Under the pieces are notes generated by a model, which was not told the origin of the DNA, did no database searches, and worked only from the letters and a program-made list of their open reading frames with translations. Of a stretch of DNA of 64,000 bases, positions 26,601 to 39,100 are shown in pieces. Position 1 is the first letter of the stretch; every line of letters begins with the position of its first letter. The position numbers and the translations under genes are program-made. This DNA comes from Certhia americana (lineage: Eukaryota > Chordata > Aves > Passeriformes > Certhiidae): contig CM031858.1 in the NCBI GenBank assembly GCA_018697195.1, positions 105,245,283 through 105,309,282 of the forward strand, in the 5' to 3' direction.

Positions 26601-28528
26601 CTCCACAGAGAAATGTTTTGGAAATGTTTGTGATCAACAGGAACAGCAGATATACTTTCTAAAATGTGAATCCATAGAATAGTAGACAATCCTATCTTTT
26701 TCCCCACAAACTACCTGTTTTCTGCTAGGAACTGTCTAATTAACCTGTTACAGTACTTTATCTGGCCAGTTTATAACAAATATTTGGAAGGAGGATGCTT
26801 TTGTCAAGGGAATTTCACCAGGGCAACAAAACACTTCTTATGACTTTTCTTGCTATCTTCTGTTTTAACATTTTGTTTTCCTCCACACAAAATACTAAAC
26901 TTTTTTCAGGTTTTAAAAAGGGAACAAAAATTAAGATAGCATGTGCTTTCCTTTTCAGACTGCATTGTTTCTGGAGGCAAAAAAACCCACAGCCTTCTTG
27001 ACTGTGAGGAAGAATATCAGAAAAGTAGGACACACAAAATAAAAGCATCTCTGAGTCATACCTACATGCACAGCAAACCCAGAAGTTCTTTACGACAACT
27101 TAGAGGAGTTGTTCATGTACAACCCGAGGTACATTTGCATCAGCATTTTAGTTCAAGCTGAGAATTGCTCAAATATCACTGCTGTCCACACAGTGACGCA
27201 GCAACAGAGCATATGAACCAGACTCCTTTAGGTGAAGTATCCCCAGGGACAGTCTCCAGAACATCTAATGTAACCCAGACACAAATGAGCTTTCAATCCA
27301 CAGGACCAGGCCAGAACCAGCCAAAAAGAAAGCCCCTGAAAAGCCATCATGTGGGCATCATGTAGACAAGGGGCTCTCGGCACCATCTCTTGCCACAGAT
27401 CGACTTCCAGCGTTCCTTGCCAAATTAAAAATAACCAATGAGTGATGACAAGGTCAGAAGAAAGATTTGGGATGTGGGAAGCCAAGGTCAGAACAGGTAA
27501 AACCTACTTCCATTCTGCCCAACAGTGAGATATGGAGATGACCAATCAGGATTAATGGTTGTTCCAGCCAAAGAACTGAGGCAAGGATAAATCCTAAATC
27601 TTAAGGTTGACTAGCAGAATTTGGAACCAGATTAAAGAAGTAGTGACTTTGAAAACTATAACATTTAGGGGCTCCAAATGAGAACTCAAAGCTATATGTA
27701 CAAATTATGCATTTTTGCAGTAAGAGGCATCTTGAGTCAGTATGGCAGCTGGCTCTCTGACCTGAAAAGCAGACAGAGGGAGGAGTTCTTCATCTTGGGA
27801 AAAAGCCAGGAGAGCTGCAGGAGACAGATCTGTAGACACAGAGATACTGAGAACACAGAACTGTGGACTTACTGCCTCATGCAGATATTGTTGCAATACT
27901 AGAAAAACAAATTACTTTCTGACCTGACAAAAAAGAGCTCAGTAAAGAGCAGTGTTTCCCCTCTGCTCAAGTCCAGGGAAGACAAATACCCACAGACATG
28001 CTGGATGCTCCATGGTGTTCACGTGGAGAGTGCCCACTCAGGGTCTGAGGGCAAGGTTTCACCAACCACAACACCAACCAGCTCTGCCACTGAGGAATCC
28101 TTCTGCAGCCGAGTGCTCTGGAGATTAGGGCAAGTGGGTTTCCTTCATTAAAACTCACATACCTTGGAGGTGCATTTGAACTACTTATCTATCATTGATG
28201 ATTGTCTTTACAGTTACCTTATTGCTGCTGTAAATAAAGAGGAGGTTTCTATCCCACATAGGAGAGATTTAGTCCTAGAAAAGCCTGGAAACCTGTGTCT
28301 CCCAAACTGGAGACAAGATTTTTATTTTTTAGTGCTCCTCCTCTTTTTTATTCCTGAGTGTATTTAAATAGCAAGTTCTTCTCTGAATGATAGTCAGACA
28401 CAGAGAAAAATAAACATCTATAGATTCAGCTTTAACAGAAAATAATGATTCAAACTTTAAAATGAAAGGGGTGAAACCAAAATAAATGAAGGTTAAATCA
28501 AATAAATTATGGATCCCACATGTCCAAA
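23640..28528. other. Intergenic, no gene recognised
   Basis: AT-rich with several A or T runs (about 24131-24144) and a G8 run near 24869. Open frames up to about 104 codons occur at 25058-25351 and 26292-26606 but carry no recognisable domain. I see no RNA gene and no transposon that I can name. Confidence 0.55.
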
Positions 28529-28735
28529 TGTGGTGGGTTAGGCTGGCCAGTAGCTAAATGCCTGCTCAGCCACTCACTCCTTCTCCCTTCTCAACAGAAT
28601 GTTAGGGGAAAAAATGAGCTTAAAAATCTCATGGGTCAAGAAAAAGATGAGGAGATAATTTAAGTGTTACCATCATGGGCAAAACAGTCTCAGCTTAGGG
28701 AGAATTGATTTCATTGATTGCCTATTAAACATATA
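28529..28735 (-). mobile_element. ERV LTR 3' fragment, antisense
   Basis: The plus strand begins TGTGGTGGGTTAGGCTGGCC and continues through a 'cactcactccttctcccttc' block, 'ctcatgggtcaagaaaaaga' and 'ccatcatgggcaaaacagtc' followed by 'tcagcttaggga'. This is the reverse complement of the U5 and R region of the abundant avian ERVL-like LTRs, and corresponds in order to the 3' part of the copy at 32.9-33.11 kb. Only about 200 bases are recognisable; the U3 part is missing or too diverged. It is an old, inactive relic. Confidence 0.65.
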
Positions 28736-31700
28736 GTGATAAAAAATGGTCCCAAGATGCCACTATTTTGGTGAGGGGCTCAGTTGTGCCCTCAGTAAAT
28801 TGGTTGGAGCCATCTGAAACTGTTTTTCTATGGCACAGGGCAGCCTCAGCCTTTCATCCCAAAGGCCATTCCTCCAAAGGCCACCTCTCCAGCCCCCACT
28901 GCCCCTGCCACTACAACAAGCACACCATGTAAAACATTACAGAACATGAAGAGACCCTTTCCAACTGGTTGTAAACAGCATAGGGATAACCAGGCAGGAG
29001 CTGCAGAAAGGGAACAGTTAGTGCCACAGCTTTCATTCCAGAATATGCAATTATACATATCATTTCTAAATAACCAGGAGCTCTACACAAATTATCAGAC
29101 ACCTCTTTTATCCATATTCAAGAGTAGATCCTTTAAATGTGATGTTTCCAGATAAAGCTCTATTTTCCTCAAGGATATAGTGTTGGTTTTGCAGATCTCT
29201 TGCATATTAAATGTAAGTATCTTTATATTTTCCACCTGGATGACAGAGCATTTCCATATTTCATAACACACGATTTAGAAGTTTCATCAAAGCAAATGCA
29301 CCAGCTCAGTGGTTGTGAGACTTTTGCTGTACACAAAGTGTTAGGATCAAAATACTTCTGAAAAAGTCAGGAGAATCCACAAGATATTTTCATTCAGTTC
29401 AGGCAGGAAAGAACCTACTTTATGAATAAATATTCCTCAAATAACTCACTCACAGCAGGAGACGCAAATCTAAAAAAAAAAAAATAAAGGATATTAGACA
29501 CTTTAAAAAGAAACTTATTCTGCTTCAGAGAAAGAAAAGACCACTGAGGTTTGACTCAAGCAAAATCAAACTTCACATTAAGCAAATTGCACCATTGATT
29601 GTCCCAAAGTCTTGACTTTTCCTGGTAAAAGAGCACGACAATAACCTGATCACATACATCTGTTAGACTGAGCCTTTCATGTAATGCATCAGAAGGTGTT
29701 TTTCAGCACATCCCATTCTGACAACATTAATCAGAAAAGCCCCTATCAAGCCAGAAAATTTACAGAACAGATTTGCAGGATTATTATTAGACCAGAGGCC
29801 CTGACACAGCAAGAGCCTACCTGTGGAAACTAAGTGCATGACAAGCTATATAAGGTGTTTTACTGGGAGGCTGTGATTTTTTCCAGTACAAATGAAACTA
29901 ATAAAGGATTTATGAATCATGGAAGACTGGATCTCGTCTAAAATTACGGTTCTTCAAGAGAGAACTGGAGGCCCTCAAAATGCTATTTCAATATCATGGA
30001 TTGTAATGAAAGTGACTTGATGTCAGTGAACTAATATATCCTCATATTTGTTACTTTTAGGTAAATTGACATAATAATTTGGACTACGCAGGAAACTCTA
30101 GTCTTGTTTAGAGCAAGGCATCAGTTCCTGCCAGGTCAAAGATTTCAATTTACCCAAAATGAAGCCAGTTCCTGAATATTGATTGATCCTCTGAGCTGCA
30201 AATTATCACTGGTTATTTTGAGGGCAGAAGTGTTGATAACTTCCTGCTATTACTGACCTAACTGAAATTAAGTCTATAGTATAATTTTCTATTTATAGCA
30301 ACTAAAATGTGACTGGAGTGCTTTAGTGTTTCAAATCTTACAAAATAATAAATCCCAATGTCAAAGACTCTTCTGGTCAGTTGTGTTTTATTGAAAGCCA
30401 ATAGATTTGTTCAAAAGTAATTTCTGGAGGACTGATATTCCCTCAAAATATACATATAGTTTGTCAGGGATCCTGATTCAAAATGCTTAAAAATTCAGTG
30501 TTCCTTCACATGTGAGTCTGAAGTCCCTTCATATGGCATGGTATGGTGAGAGGGAGGAGAAGGAGGAGGATAATTTTTAAAAGATTCAATGAAGGTAGCT
30601 TGGAATCTATACTAAAGTACAAGCCCCCAGCCCCTGCTTGTCCAGAAAAGCTCAGTCCATGCAGTAACACCAAACCCGTGGTTCCTGGTCAAACTCTCTC
30701 CAATTATTTCTTTTTCTCAACCACAAGATACAGGTGCCCTGTTGAGCTGCTCCTCAGAGAAGCCAAGTGTAGGAGATGAGACAAGCCAAGGACTGAGCTG
30801 GCACAAATCCTAACCTGTAGGGATTTCTGTAATAAGATACTGGAGCACCTCAGTGGGGTAAAGAGAGGGAGAACTGCACAGTTATAGCTCGTGTTCGATT
30901 GACTGGAATAAGTACAAGCCTTAAGTTCTCAGAGCTGTCAATCTGATCTTTTTAACAGATCACTTTTTTCTATCCTGAGAATTTACACGTCCTTGCTAGA
31001 CCAAATTGTAGCATCTCTTCTTGAGTAAAATGGAATTCAAATTCATCAGTAAAGTCAACTAGAAACAGACTTTGTTACCCTTTTTGTTTGCTTTCTTGAA
31101 AATCTTGAAAAGCAGAAATAGATTCAAGAACAAATAGATGAAAATTAAAAAACTCCCTCTGTCAAGACCTTCTGTCAGCAACACCATGAAGTCTTAAACC
31201 ATATCACATCTGTAGCCTTTGGGATTGTGCTAAGCTTAAGATGTAATCATAAACTGAGTTAACTGATTTGGATAGGTAGTGCTCAGTTCAGTCAATACAG
31301 CAGTGTTGCTGGAAGTTTGTACCTCCTGGAAGTCTGGACCATTACTTGTTTGTCGGTGAAGATTTGGCTATAAAATAGGAACTGTTGACTACAGAAAGAT
31401 TATTGGTAAGTACTCAGAGCAATGCTCATGGCCTAAAGCAGGAGAAACAGTAAGGTGAAGCAGAAAACATCCATCTGACCAGAAAAAGCATTCAGCAAGA
31501 CAAACTACCATCTATATCCATTTGTTCTCGATAATGTTTTAAATGAAAATAACTCTTCAAAGTGCAAAGACCAGAAAAACACATTAGAAATTTCTCTTTC
31601 AGAGAAACATTTTTTCCTCTGTTAGGTTTCCTACCTTCAAGAGAATAAATAACTTGTGCTTGTGCCTGTTACAGCCCTTAAAGGCCTAAGTAACACATCT

Positions 31701-32234
31701 TTTTTACCCAGAAAAAAGATAGTATTCTAATGCAGCACTCGTTTCTTACACATCAGCCTAAATCTGCAGAAAATAAATTCTCATCGTAAGATACTGCCAA
31801 GGAAAAGCAATGAAAGATATCCAATCTTGCCACAAAATTTGGAGTCAGAATCATTGGGTACCCTCCTGAAATTCCCACGTCTAATGGGACAGTTGAAAAA
31901 CAAAACATGACACAGAGAAAAATGCTTTGAGCAGAGCAGAATTAATTTCAATTAATGGAAAGCTATTTTTTCCATTCATTATTGATTTTTCATGGCATGG
32001 TTTTTGGTAGCAGGGGGCCCACAGAGGTGGCTTCTGTGAGAACCTGCTGGAAGCTTCCACCAGGTCCAGCAGACCCAATCCCTGATGGCCCTGAAGATGG
32101 ACATGCCACTGGCCAAAACTGGGCAAATGAGCAGGGCTGGAAATGTATCTCTGAAGGCATATTTATGAAAAAAATAAAAACACAGTCATTGGGTTTTGCT
32201 TCAATTCAGAGAAGAGAAGGAAGTGAGAACATGT
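28736..32234. other. Intergenic, no gene recognised
   Basis: No gene, RNA gene or clear transposon body. The stretch 28840-28930 is moderately GC-rich directly after the LTR fragment and may be further decayed repeat. An A-run lies at about 29472-29484. Confidence 0.5.
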
Positions 32235-33112
32235 GAGGGAAACAACTTGGAGACACCAAGGTCAGTGGAGAAGGAGGGGCAGGAGATTCTCCAGGTGCTG
32301 GAGCTGAGATTCCTCTGCAGGCTGTGGTGAGACCATGGGGAAGCAGCTGCAGCAATGGGGATCCACAGGGGATGCAGAGATCCACTCACAGCCTGTGGGG
32401 ATCCATGGGGGATGCAGAGATCCACCCACAGCCTGTAGGAATCCACAGGGGATGCAGAGATCCACACACAGTCCATGGGAAATGTGCCCATTCCGAAGCA
32501 GTGGATGCCTGGAGGAGGCTGTGATCCAATGGGAGACCCTGTGGAGAGAGAGGGCCCTGCCCCCAGGCTGGAGCAGCCTGTCCTTGGAGGATTGCACCCT
32601 GTGGAAGAGTGACCCACATCACAGCAGTTCGGGGAGGACTGTCTGCCCATGGGGGGAATTCACATTTGCAGCAGGTGCAGTTTGGGTGCTGTTTGTGAGA
32701 GTGAACCCACACTAGAGAAGTTCATGGAGAACTGCCTCCCATGGCCTCACAGGGGAAGGACTCCTTTCCCAGAGCAGTAGAAGAAAATCTTGGTGATGAA
32801 TTGACCCAAAAACCCCCTGCACTGCCCCCTGCACTATCAGTGGAAAGGAGGGAGAGGCTGGGGGGGAAAAATGGTTTTTTAAGGGTTTATTTTGCATCTC
32901 ATAAATCCTCCTCAGGATTTATTAGTGATAAATTCACTTTGCAACTCTAAGTTGAGCCTGCTTTGCCCTTGAAGTGTTTTTTTTCCCTGTCCTTATCTCC
33001 ACTCATGAATTCTTCATTAATTTTTTTCCTCCCCTCTACCCAGCTGTGGCAGGGAGAGTGAGAGAGTGACTCTCGTGGATTCCTGGTGTTGGGCCAGTGT
33101 CAAACCATGACA
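32235..33112 (+). mobile_element. Solo avian ERVL-like LTR, sense on plus
   Basis: GC-rich U3-like sequence built of phrases typical of avian ERV LTRs ('gctgtggtgagaccatgggg', 'gcctggaggaggctgtgatc', repeated 'ctggagcag', 'gagaactgcctcccatgg') is followed by an AT-rich R region ('ttattagtgataaattcact'). It continues with 'taagttgagcctgctttgcc', a U5 with 'ctgtccttatctccactcat', and a terminal 'gtgtcaaaccatgaca' ending in CA at 33112. No retroviral coding sequence flanks it, so it is most likely a solo LTR left by recombination. The left boundary could not be fixed and no target duplication was found; the start given is approximate (within perhaps 50 bp). Confidence 0.75.
32357..32476 (+). repeat. 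40-bp minisatellite, three units, inside the LTR
   Basis: Three consecutive 40-bp units start at 32357, 32397 and 32437. Each contains a GG(G/A)ATCCA core, the block GGGGATGCAGAGATCCAC and CACAG. The third unit is slightly diverged. It lies in the U3-like part of the LTR and probably arose by tandem duplication within the element. Confidence 0.9.
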
Positions 33113-36100
33113 CTCTTACAGTCAGAACGTACATATAAAATCACACCACCAGCAACTTTTATTTGTGCACTTTCTGTGGCTAAGTTTGAGCATTTTTGCC
33201 TTCTATCTAACGTAAAAATTATGGCTGAGATTTTCCCCAAGACATTTAAAGGAATTAAGACCTGCATTCCTGTTAGAGAGCAGCATAATGTGGATCTCTA
33301 CATTCTCCAGGTAACTCCAAAAGTCCCGTTAGCTTCTGTTGACTATACCACAGTAATGCTGGAGCCTTAGAAGAGAACATCTCTTGATGGTTACCCATCA
33401 TTTAGCACAGAGCTATTTTGAACATATTGAACATATGCTTCCATTGTCTGTGCTTGTCCAGTTGCTCCTTCTTTAGGGCTGATCTTCTGCAGCAAAGGGG
33501 GAAAATGCCTGTAGTGAGACCAGGTTTCTGAAGCTGTGTAGCATCTACATTACGCAGACCGTAGATTCCCTTGGAGACCTTCAAGGAATTCTTGTCACAG
33601 ACAAGGCAGGAAACTTACCACTTGCTTCAAAACTGCTTCACTGTGCACCTGGCATTTCAAAACAAGTCCACTGCTCAGGTTCAACAGACTGGATCCCACA
33701 CAATATTTCTGTAGTTTGGTTGTTTTCTTTTCCTCTTATTTTGGGCAGTGTTGCAGAGTACACTCTTTAGAGACCAAGTTTCCAAAGTTAGGCATGATTT
33801 CAATCATGGGGCTCCCAGGGCTCAATTAAATAAAACAAACAGATGTTTCAAGTTTTGAAATGAGTGTAACAGTGCAAATAAGAGAGTGATAATACTGACA
33901 AAATCTAGCTTAATCTAAATATTAGTGGTAAGCTTTTTATACCACATATTACCAGATCATTTTTCTCAAAGTCTAGTAAAAAAACCTAATTCTCAAATAA
34001 AACCCATTTTATTTGTCAGAGCCAAAAATGATGCAGGGTGAACAAATATCTTTAGGGCACATCTTTATTTCTGCTTTTATTCAAAACTGACTCTTTGCCT
34101 AGCAAAGTGTACATACCAGTTTAGATCACAAGGTAAGATCCTTCTTTTTGCTTTTCCTCCATTCAATGCCCAAAAAAATTCTCAATTATTTGTAGGTGTT
34201 TTCTAAGAACCAGTATTTAGGTTAAGAAGACTCAGGGCTTGAAGATAACAGCTAGCCTATACTTTATTTTTTGCATTTATTCCAGTTATATTGTTGATCT
34301 TGGAGGCCATCCATTTGGGTGTTTAAACACCTCTAACAACTCCAAAGCTTTTGTGAAGGAAGCCCTTGGAGCCCACCAGTGACCAGGGGCTCTGTCCTTG
34401 TCAGTCCAACCAGGTATAAGATATAATACCAGTGAAAATTATTGGGCACAGGTTTATTATTGCAAAAATATCATCAAATTTGGAATAGAAAATAATATAT
34501 ACTTGGGAAAACTCATTTGCATAGGTATTAAAATGTTCAGTGGGGCTTGTGAAGTCTCCATTCTGAATGATGGACCCTTGGAATAGCACTAATGAAAACA
34601 CTTCTGTTCTATATTTCCTCTGTGTACTTTAATTTCATTTACGAAAATGAAGGCTTGATTGTGTATCTTCCTCTGCCATTTGGTAGCCTGCCATCAAAAC
34701 TCTAAGTGACATGACACACAATAGATTTATGCACCATGAAGCAGACACAGTAGGGGTCTGGAGTATTTGTGTTTTATTTTCAGTTAAACAATACACAGGG
34801 GGCTGTCACACTAACAAGGTATATCATGATTGACTTGCTCAGCCACTCTGAGACCTTTACTGTGATACAACTGAAATCTCAATAAACAGGAAATTTATAT
34901 TTGAACAGCTGTTTATTTTGAAATGCTGTGCTCTAGCCTCTTCCTTTTCTGAACAGTACATATGGTTCATTCCTATTTAATTGAAAAAAGAATAAAATAA
35001 TTTGTTGCAATCGAGTCACAGTTGTACAAATTAAAGCTTTTAAAATGAGGTTTCGCTTTGTTCTTTTCACACTTCTTTTTATCATGTCATTTGCCCTTTG
35101 ATATTCGCAGTTTGCAGACAATCCTTGGCAATGTAACTCTGAACTCCGTAATGCTGCAACTCTCTTTTATTTGAGGCATCATAATACAAAAACATGAATA
35201 TGGTCATCCTGTTGTCAAAAATCCACAGAATAATTTATCAATCATATTATTTCAGGAGCACAATAAACCTCAGATTCACCACCCCATAATGTTATCTATG
35301 CTCCTCTATCTCATACAAGAACCATGAGAAGATAAAGTCTCTGCAATGATCATCCCTGAGGCTTGGTTGTATGAGTTTCTGGCACAGCGATGCTGCCTGC
35401 AGCCCTCTCCAAACTGCTCTAGAACAGACTGAGGGATGTGTAAGCTCAGGCTCCCTCACTCTTACATACAGCATAAACAGTCATCAGTAAAAATTAGAAA
35501 CAAGCAATTATACATTTAAAGTAAAACAATAATTTCATCTTTTAGCTGAAAGATTTGATACAGCTAAATAATTTTTATACTCAGATTCTGAGACATAAAG
35601 TCCTATTTTGTAAGTATTAGCTTTCATGCAGCAGACTTTTAATTCCTTAGACAGTAAGGGTAGACTTCTTTCTACTGGATCACACCAGAGTTTGGCTGAG
35701 TTTGGAAGGCACCAAATGTTTATTCTATATTGAGGGCTTTGATCCATCTTAAAGTTGATGTCCTGGGCCAGAAATTATGAAGGATCTCCATTGTCAGAGC
35801 TACCATGATCTTTTTGGAAAAGGCATCTTAAACAACTTCAGCCCACGGAACAGCAGCCAGTGTCCACACCACAAAAGATTTAACTCCATCTGTACATGCA
35901 TTCTTTACAATTTCAGTAAATATAGTGGGCTTTAAAACTTGAAAATTCTGTCATTTTACTGTGCCCCATGAGTTTTAGCCAAACAGGACTCTGTGCAAAA
36001 TGACAACTCAACTACTGAACATTTGGCAATTGAGGAGGCACTTGAGCAAAATCCTCAGCCATGACAAATCCTTGATTTATATCAGCTGAATCTCTGGCAG

Positions 36101-39100
36101 CACAAGTCTCTAAGTAAAGCTGCCACACTAGACAAAGTGGAGAGAGATTTGCCACTCTTGCACCATAAAATGAAGCCCAGCAGTCAGCTTCTCATCTCCT
36201 AAAATTCTTTGAACCCAAGCAGGCTCCTGGACAAAGAGTTCAGGTTTGTTTGTTCCTGAGCAATGTCTTCGTCTTGTATCTTTGAATTGACATTAGAATA
36301 TGTGGGTAATAAATCATTTCTGTCATGTGAGATGCACAACATTCATCGAAATTCACTGGAAGCAATTGAAAAAATTTACCTGCAACAGGCAACTGGACTA
36401 AGTCTTGTGGGTGAGCTCTCCTGGGACTAGACATGTAGTTCTGTATCACTCAACACCAAGCAGGAAAAGATAGACCACTCTCTGGTTCTATACCAACAAA
36501 AACTGGAGAGATGGAGGCATGAAGAAAATTGGAAAAGGCAGAACTGGGTACGCAAACTTTCCTCTTTTGAATCTTGTCAGAGCTTTAGGCCATTGATCTT
36601 TGTCCTAGTAGTGGATGTTTCTGTTAAATGGGGGACACTCAGAATAGAATATAAAACTCCCCTAACAGCAGGTAATTTCACCTTGGATGACACTGACCAC
36701 GCCTGTAAGCTGTTTTTTGCTTACTTAACTATTTGTCTTACCATAATATTGCTTATGTTTTACTTTGATAACAAAATGTAAGTTTTTTTTAAAGGCAGTG
36801 TTTAATATCTTCTCTGTATCAGCCACATAACACTTCCAGTTCTTCAGACAGGCTGAAGATAAACAAGGCTGCACTTTCCTTTAACACAGTTTGCCACATG
36901 TGAGCAATATACAGGCAACCTATGACAGCTATGAATTAGCAGCAGAAATCCCCTCACATTTTGTTGGGACAACAGCCTTATCTTCACTATCTTTGTTGCT
37001 GTTGTTTTGTTTTAATATTTTCCTATCTTTCAAGGTAGCCAGTGGAGGGAGTTGGCAGCACATTCCCCCTTTCCATGATCAGGCTGCCCTTTCGATGCTC
37101 CCAGTCCATAACAGAGGTTGTAACATTCAGCAACATTCTGCACAGGCAGCTTTGCTGTCTAAAGCACAAAATTAGGTTTGGTCTGTCTTGCAGTAAAGCA
37201 TATATTCATGATCCACAATTCACTTCAAAGGCCATAGCCAAACTAGCAGCAGCAGATTCAGGAGCTGTTGTGATTAAATCATTCACAAAGACAAAAGAAA
37301 CCAGAAACAAGCTTATTGCTTGCCAAAGGTGTCAGAAGAAATAAGCAGCTGTAGATTGGAATGTTCTAAGGTCTCTGTGTCTGTATCAGTACTGTAGGTA
37401 CTATCAGGTAAATAAAACTGTGACCAAGTGCTTGCCCCTTTGCCTACACTTCATTTTCCTCAAACGACACAGCCTCAGAGAGGTTCATCTTCCTCCTGTG
37501 CATCCCTCCCTTGGCACCTGTGACTGCCCTGCTCTCACTCTGCAGCCCTCCTGAGGCTATGCCTATGGTCCCCACACCACCCTACATGGTCCAGCTCCTG
37601 TGGGGCTGGGAGGCAGTGGGGACCCCTTCACTAGAGAGAAAGACAGCTGTGGGATGCTCAGCACACCCCTCACATTTCTGGTGGCATCAAAAGGAGAACA
37701 GCTGGATAGTGCAGAGCCTCAAGGTATGTACTGGGGTACAGAACAGTGCTGCTCCATGTTTTCATGTTTTGTATCCATATTCAGAGGAACAGCTGTGCTG
37801 TATTTTACAGGTGTGCTGAAAGCTTTAGGCCACTGAGAGAGACCCTTAAAGCTTCTCCTTTGCTTTTCTTACATAAAAAGTCTAAAGAAGAGCTATTTTC
37901 TTTAGTACATCACCTGAATACCAGGGGATGAAAAATAGCCTGGAAACCTGTACTCATATTTGTCATATGAATGAAGTACTTTATCTCAACAAAACCCAGG
38001 GATACTCATCCTCACCTTCCTGTGACCCATTGTCTTAAAACTAGGAAAAACACCTTCCAGAATTCTTCCCAGAGATATGGGAAAGGAAGGATCTTTTTTT
38101 TTTTTTTTTTTTTTTCTGTACTTGCATTACTAAAGCTAATGTCAAGGAAAATCACTTTGTGTGTTTGCAATTTCTTTGGACAGATATATGAAGTCTAACT
38201 TACCTGACTTGCCTTTGAGTTCTGAACAAATTGTTCCCTATGTCACTTTCTATTATGAATATCTTGGGATGTTTGTTTGGTTTCTACCTAGCTCGAAAAT
38301 TAAAAAAGTAATATAAAAGGTAAAGCATATTTGTTCAAGCCATCCTTTAATCAACACGACACAAAAATTGCTTCCCTAAGTAATTTAAATAGAAGCACTG
38401 CAATTCTTATATACCCTTAGATACTGAATTAAATAAAATAAAATCTAATTAGTGTGGAAAAATACTTCTAAAATAGTCTTTAATGACTGGGGACTTAACA
38501 GAATATCTTTGGGAATATACAAATGTAACAAAACACATTATTTCAAGAAACAGAGTCTTAGGAGAGCCACCCAAACTCAGAGCTTGTTCAAATACTAAAG
38601 AATGCTACATAGTTTTTTTATCTACAGAGAAAATCAGCCTTCAGGTCCTGCTCTGAGTAACACCCCTGTTTCAGTAGGGTGCAGCCAAACAGACTGAGAT
38701 CCCGCTGAAGTCAACAGCACTCAAATGATACTGGCCTGTGGGTATGTGACTCAGTGCTTTCCTGAACAGGTGTGTGTTTCATTTGTGTTTAAAAGCATTG
38801 CCTGAGAGAGAGTTTAAATGAATACTGTCAGCTCAGTCAGGAGCCACTATGAACCAAACTGCACCATCAGTTTCTAAGAATTCCCTGTTCCTGTATACTC
38901 CTCATAAATGCTAAAGAAATAAAGAAGTGGTGCTTAACTCTGCTAATATCAAGCCTTCACCTTTATGTTATATTCTGGGAAATCATAAAACATATCTTTC
39001 ATCCAAGGCCTACATTGATTCTCCCTTAAAAATTCTTAGTTCAATAATTATTAATTTTCCTTGTTATTTTTATATTTGTGCCCTGTTGAAATCCAAATGT

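Noticed and set aside
28740..28930. Extension of the antisense LTR beyond 28735
   Set aside because: GC-richer sequence continues, but its block order no longer matches the LTR type seen at 32.2-33.1 kb.
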